A stretch of DNA of 22,036 nt from IMG/VR virus record IMGVR_UViG_3300025070_000268, positions 1 through 22,036 of that record; one strand, given 5' to 3'. The notes below the pieces were generated by a model, which saw only the letters and a list, made by a program, of their open reading frames with translations, was not told where the DNA came from and did not search any database. The translations under genes and the position numbers were made by a program. The stretch is from a virus. Below, piece by piece: positions 18,127 to 22,036 of the stretch (position 1 is its first letter; each line of letters begins with the position of its first letter).

Positions 18127-20335
18127 AAGCACCACCAACGCAAGCCGCTGAACCAATAGTGTCTACATCTGTAAACTTCTTAGTTTCTAATTCAGATGTA
18201 AAGTCAATTGGCTTGATGTTCTGTTGAATCTTAGTCCACTTATGTAGCAAGAACACGTCTTTCAAGCAATACTCTGCTTCTTTCATATCACCCATGAAGT
18301 AGTTGTCTGAGAACTTTTTGAAACGACGAATCCACTCTGCACGTAGATCAGATACTTCTCCACGATACTCTTTATCCATTTGTGCAACAGAAGAAGCTTC
18401 CCATAGATCATTGAACCCCTTACGAGTATCTACAATAAGACCTGCGGCAAACAATGATGCTTTACCATACTTGTTAACAATCTCTGCTTCTGTAAGAACT
18501 TCTGTCATTGGTGCTTGATTAAAGTCTTTATCACCTGATCCACCTAAGAAAGAGATACCTGCAAATGCACCACGGTTTGCGTATACATAATCTTCTACTT
18601 CTTTCCACTGGTGTGGCATAACAGTCACAGTGTTTGAAACGTTGTGACGTAGGTTTGGATGGGCGCATCTCTCAACATTAGTACCAGCTTCAACCCAGTT
18701 GTTTTGAACTAGCTTCACTTTTTCCAATAGATTTGTACCATATAGTTCTTGACGATACAATGAATCTTCAGGTGAGATAATTGGGAACGCAACAACATAA
18801 TCAGTTTTACCTGCTGACCATACAGACTCTTCAACCATATATGGATTTGTTTCAGCAATCAATTGAGCAACTTCACTTTCTTTGTTCAATTGAACGTGAC
18901 GTAGATAACGAGGTGAATGCTCACTATGAATACCGGATGCTGTCTGCAACAACACTGAAGCATTGCCTGATGGCTTCACACAAGTTGTTCTAGCTGCAGC
19001 GTTGATACCAATCAATTCAGCAACACTTGCGTTAACACTTTTAACAATCTCTGCGCCAGTTGTTTGAACTTCTGCATCTAATAGAACATCTGGGTTATTC
19101 ATCCAACCAGTAACAGATACTCCTAGTAGTGCTTCACGCTCAAAGATACGCTTTGATGCTTCGCTAATGTAGTTGAAGTTTGTGTAGCCTGCTTGTAGAG
19201 TACCTAGAATAGCTGCCGCACGACATGCTTTAAAGAACTCTTCTTTAGTTGTACACTTACCACCATTGATTTCTGTTAGATTACAACCCTGCCAGCCGGA
19301 CTCACCATCGATCTGAGGATACATGCCAATCTCAACACAAGGGTTAGTTGTGAAGTCTTTATCTTCTACAAAGTAGAAACCAGGCTCACCAAACTCTTTG
19401 ATTGAAGCCATGAAGTTTGAGAATTGCTCTTTAGTAATCTCATCACGTACAATCACTGCTGAGTTGTTTGAACGACCACGCTGTGGATTATCAATAAACC
19501 AGTTACCTGTCTTTGCTTTCATCATTTCTTCATCATCTGGCGAGAACAAGCAAATGGTAGCTGAACGGCGCACACCGCCCGATAGAACGGCGTCAGCGGC
19601 GTGCATAGCGATATCATACACTTCGATAGACTTTAGTTTATTACGACCAGAAAGAACGATACCTTGTAGCATATACTCAATCTTATCTAGTGTACGACGA
19701 AGAGGCTCTGGACCAGGTGCTTTGAACCCACCAGAAATCATTGCACCCTTTGGACGAATGTTAGACAAGTCGAAGTATACTTTACGACCTTCAAACTCTG
19801 GATGCACACCGCCGCCAACAAAGTATGAAGACATTAGAACAGCAAGAGAGTCTGCCCATCCTTCAATACTATCTTCTACTACATAACCCTTTGCTTGCTT
19901 CTTACGTTCTTGAATAGGCGCAAGACGATCAATGTGATGGGTTTGTACAGAGAACCCTGCACCAGCACCACATAGTAGAATGTAAAACAACTCACCAAAG
20001 AAACCTTCACGATCAGCGTAAGTTGAAGTACAGTTATACATTTTCATTTGTTGCTTAAGTAATTGCTCACCACCAAATTGTAAAGCACGTTGAGCGCCTA
20101 GAGCATATTTAAGTTTATATGAAGCTTCTGCCTCATCGATTAGCAAAGCTAATTCAGGTGTCATTACTTTATCATAGTAATCACGATGCATATTCATAAC
20201 ACGTGATACAGCTTCTTCCCACGACTCATATCGCTCTTTAGTGTCATCCCAACGTGAATAGCCTTCGTAGAACTTAGTGTCTGACATAAGGGCTCTTGTG
20301 TTTCTGTCGGGATTATTGGAAATTACTTTTAACAT
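18110..20335 (-). CDS. nrdJ: Adenosylcobalamin-dependent ribonucleotide reductase (class II)
   Basis: 741 residues, close to the 739 of the monomeric Lactobacillus enzyme (RTPR). NPCVEIGMYP places the thiyl-radical Cys at 333 with its Glu at 335, GCNLTEINGG holds the partner Cys, and the C-terminus CVGGACEITF gives the redox pair Cys732/Cys737 with the same spacing as in RTPR. The enzyme reduces ribonucleotides using B12, so it needs no oxygen and no iron cofactor, but depends on cobalamin from the host. AAGAGGA precedes the ATG. The C-terminal pair would be reduced by thioredoxin or glutaredoxin. It lies 29 bases after thyA. Confidence 0.96.
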   Translation of the reverse strand: MLKVISNNPDRNTRALMSDTKFYEGYSRWDDTKERYESWEEAVSRVMNMHRDYYDKVMTPELALLIDEAEASYKLKYALGAQRALQFGGEQLLKQQMKMYNCTSTYADREGFFGELFYILLCGAGAGFSVQTHHIDRLAPIQERKKQAKGYVVEDSIEGWADSLAVLMSSYFVGGGVHPEFEGRKVYFDLSNIRPKGAMISGGFKAPGPEPLRRTLDKIEYMLQGIVLSGRNKLKSIEVYDIAMHAADAVLSGGVRRSATICLFSPDDEEMMKAKTGNWFIDNPQRGRSNNSAVIVRDEITKEQFSNFMASIKEFGEPGFYFVEDKDFTTNPCVEIGMYPQIDGESGWQGCNLTEINGGKCTTKEEFFKACRAAAILGTLQAGYTNFNYISEASKRIFEREALLGVSVTGWMNNPDVLLDAEVQTTGAEIVKSVNASVAELIGINAAARTTCVKPSGNASVLLQTASGIHSEHSPRYLRHVQLNKESEVAQLIAETNPYMVEESVWSAGKTDYVVAFPIISPEDSLYRQELYGTNLLEKVKLVQNNWVEAGTNVERCAHPNLRHNVSNTVTVMPHQWKEVEDYVYANRGAFAGISFLGGSGDKDFNQAPMTEVLTEAEIVNKYGKASLFAAGLIVDTRKGFNDLWEASSVAQMDKEYRGEVSDLRAEWIRRFKKFSDNYFMGDMKEAEYCLKDVFLLHKWTKIQQNIKPIDFTSELETKKFTDVDTIGSAACVGGACEITF

Positions 20336-20363
20336 TCTCGTCCTCTTTCTCTTGTATAATTAG

Positions 20364-21200
20364 TTAAACAGCCATAGGGGCCTTGATTGACTCCATTGGT
20401 GTGTAGTCATTCAAAACGAAATCATCAACACTTAAGTCCAAAAGTTCATTAAGTGATGTGAATTTATTCATTTCTAATGTAGGAAGACCAGTAGGCTGTC
20501 TTTGTATTTGCTGGCGCACCTGGTCCATGTGTGTAGTATATATATGAACGTCTCCCCCTACCCACACAAAATCTGCTACATTTAAGTCACATATCTGTGC
20601 TAAAATGTGGGTAAAAAGGCTATAGCTTGCAATATTAAATGGTACCCCCAAAAACATATCTGCACTTCTTTGATACATCTGACAAGATAATGCACCATTG
20701 ATTACACGAAACTGTGCCATTGTATGACAAGGTGGTAATGCCATTTCATCAATTTGGTTAGGATTCCAAGCACTTAAAATAAGTCTACGACTATTAGGGT
20801 TAGTCTTAATCTCATTGATTAGCCAACTAATCTGATCTCTACGCCCATCAAATTGTCGCCATTGATATCCATAGATTGGTCCTAGTTCTCCTTCTACATA
20901 GCCTAACTCTTGACCTTGTACTTCTGCGTTTGCAGTCCAGATGGTACGTTTGTTTGGGTTAGTAGTACCGTGCATAATAGTCTTAAGCCTACGCTCATCT
21001 GTACTACCCTCTAGAAACCATAGAAGTTCTCCTACAACAGACTTCCATTGTAACTTCTTAGTAGTAACAGCAGGAAAGCCCTTCGTTAAGTCAAAACGCA
21101 TTTGATGACCAAACACAGAGCGAGTACCGACTCCAGTTCTATCATCTACATCTTCACCATTCTCCAATACGTATTTTAACGCATCTAAGTATTGTATCAT
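20364..21200 (-). CDS. thyA: Thymidylate synthase (ThyA type)
   Basis: 278 residues from the ATG at 21200, which overlaps the DHFR stop (ATGA). It methylates dUMP to dTMP using methylene-tetrahydrofolate. DDRTGVGTRSVFGHQMRFDL is the phosphate-binding start, LPPCHTMAQF holds the catalytic Cys158, and the folate site region SADMFLGVPFNIASY is intact. T4 calls its version td, often interrupted by a group I intron; here the frame is continuous. Followed by the reductase gene. Confidence 0.97.
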   Translation of the reverse strand: MIQYLDALKYVLENGEDVDDRTGVGTRSVFGHQMRFDLTKGFPAVTTKKLQWKSVVGELLWFLEGSTDERRLKTIMHGTTNPNKRTIWTANAEVQGQELGYVEGELGPIYGYQWRQFDGRRDQISWLINEIKTNPNSRRLILSAWNPNQIDEMALPPCHTMAQFRVINGALSCQMYQRSADMFLGVPFNIASYSLFTHILAQICDLNVADFVWVGGDVHIYTTHMDQVRQQIQRQPTGLPTLEMNKFTSLNELLDLSVDDFVLNDYTPMESIKAPMAV

Positions 21201-21673
21201 ACACGACTCCATATGTCAACATAAACATCATTTTGCAAACCACTAGAAGTTAGACTTAACGTCTCTTCGATTAGAGTTGCGGGTAAGAAAGTATCACAAT
21301 TATATGAGCCTTGTATACGACTCAACCAAACTTCTTCGATAATTGGCAATAGACCTTCAACTAACTTAGCACCACCAATCACCCACACATCTTGTATTTG
21401 GCTCATGCTTACAAGATAAGACTTTGCTTTATTGAACGTCAAGAAATGATATGGTCCATCTTTATCTTTTTCACTAGTTGTAATAACAATGTTATTGCGG
21501 TCAGGCAAAGGCTTCTTGGGTAGACTATCCCACGTTGCTTTACCCATAGCAACCACACCACCCGTTGTATTCTCTTTGAACCAACGTAGATCCGCAGGAT
21601 TATGAGGCCATGGCAAATCACCATCTTTACCTATACCCCAATCATCGTCACAAGCTAAAATAGCTCTGATCAT
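21197..21673 (-). CDS. frd: Dihydrofolate reductase
   Basis: 158 residues from the ATG at 21673, overlapping the primase stop (ATGA) and preceded by GGAGAA. It regenerates tetrahydrofolate consumed by thymidylate synthase. MIRAILACDDDWGIGKDGDLPWP is split here as IRAILACDDDWGIG and DLPWP, the usual start with the WGIG and LPW motifs; then VAMGKATWDSLP for the cofactor site and VWVIGGAKLVEG for the GG motif. The symbol follows T4 usage; folA is the bacterial name. Confidence 0.95.
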   Translation of the reverse strand: MIRAILACDDDWGIGKDGDLPWPHNPADLRWFKENTTGGVVAMGKATWDSLPKKPLPDRNNIVITTSEKDKDGPYHFLTFNKAKSYLVSMSQIQDVWVIGGAKLVEGLLPIIEEVWLSRIQGSYNCDTFLPATLIEETLSLTSSGLQNDVYVDIWSRV

Positions 21674-22036
21674 ACTTTTCTCCATTCGCTAAGTTGCAAC
21701 TTACCCTGTAGACCAGAGTAAGAATTTTGATCGATAATTAATTGAAGATTTTCACTCTTTACTCCGGCCATTATAACATCATTTATATCTTTTTGCAATA
21801 TGTTTTTAGGCCAAATGCAAACTTTATATCCTTTATCTAAACACTTCTCCATACGTGCAACAATCTCTTTATTGCGTGGCTCATTATCAAATACAAAGAT
21901 TGCATTCTCTACGTTGTCTAAGCCTCTAGCATTACCATCAGCACCTGCCATAGCTACCGCATTACTTAAGAACAAGCTATCAATAGGACCCTCAACAACA
22001 TAGTATCGCTTTGAGTAATCAACTGTATTTAGACCA
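21670..22036 (-). CDS. DNA primase, T4 gp61-type, C-terminal part
   Basis: 122 codons are visible; the gene continues beyond the right edge. The visible part is the TOPRIM domain: YYVVEGPIDSLFLSNAVAM with the catalytic Glu, then FVFDNEPRNKEIVARMEKCL with the metal-binding Asp, and KDINDVIMAG. This matches T4 primase gp61, which makes RNA primers with the gp41 helicase. Its stop overlaps the DHFR start, so replication and nucleotide genes are joined in one run. Confidence 0.92.
   Translation of the reverse strand, partial: GLNTVDYSKRYYVVEGPIDSLFLSNAVAMAGADGNARGLDNVENAIFVFDNEPRNKEIVARMEKCLDKGYKVCIWPKNILQKDINDVIMAGVKSENLQLIIDQNSYSGLQGKLQLSEWRKV

Noticed and set aside
19398-19886. 162-codon plus-strand open frame
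   Set aside because: Antisense shadow of the ribonucleotide reductase gene; long only because of codon bias on the opposite strand.
21198-21229. TTGACA, 17 bp, TACAAT on the minus strand at the DHFR/thyA junction
   Set aside because: The -10 box would be codons 2-4 of thyA, so transcripts would lack its start; the bases are explained by coding and by the ATGA overlap. Not annotated, though not excluded for downstream genes.
1-22036. CRISPR array, insertion sequence, integrase or attachment site
   Set aside because: No regularly spaced repeats, transposase or recombinase motifs were seen anywhere in the window; the only notable inverted repeat surrounds the tRNA-like RNA.

Overview
The window looks like part of the genome of a marine T4-like myovirus. 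At the right edge is the C-terminal half of a T4 gp61-type primase. It leads into a tightly coupled nucleotide-synthesis run: dihydrofolate reductase, thymidylate synthase, a B12-dependent (class II) ribonucleotide reductase and dCMP deaminase. The DNA is AT-rich, genes overlap as ATGA or TAATG, two confident tRNAs are present, and transcription signals fall into two classes: sigma70-like early promoters (TTGACA, 17 bp, TATAtT) and T4-type late promoters (NATAAATA). There is no integrase, transposase, CRISPR array or rRNA. A pseudoazurin and a small protein resembling alphaproteobacterial cytochrome oxidase subunit IV suggest an aerobic proteobacterial, perhaps alphaproteobacterial, host; this is inference.

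Layout. 1-2793 (minus strand): small phage genes, including a glutaredoxin, an SH3-barrel-like protein and a YkuK/RNase H-like protein. 2815-9017 (plus strand): one late promoter followed by fourteen closely spaced genes for secreted, membrane-anchored and coiled-coil proteins, a class 3 lipase and an EF-hand membrane protein, ending at a hairpin terminator. 9030-10547 (minus): tRNA-Leu(UAG), an odd tRNA-like RNA, small genes and an acyl carrier protein. 10552-11126 (plus): a lipoprotein with a cysteine-peptidase-like (CHAP/NlpC-P60 type) domain, under its own late promoter. 11163-15021 (minus): Dps, then a chain of small membrane proteins with a DoxX-like protein, pseudoazurin and the oxidase-subunit-IV-like protein. 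15039-17695: tRNA-Arg(UCU), a glycine-zipper protein, a predicted metallopeptidase, a GIY-YIG protein and a zinc-ribbon protein. 17692-22036: nucleotide metabolism and primase.

How the parts may work together. The right end makes deoxynucleotides for replication; the glutaredoxin at the left could reduce the reductase. The plus-strand late cassette probably acts at the cell envelope or on the virion late in infection. The pseudoazurin/oxidase-like/DoxX chain looks like a phage-borne respiratory electron-flow module. At least nine short genes (27-58 codons) fill the apparent gaps and are supported by ribosome binding sites and stop-start overlaps, so no stretch over 300 bases is empty. All functional calls come from reading motifs and from memory of protein families; no database search was run.
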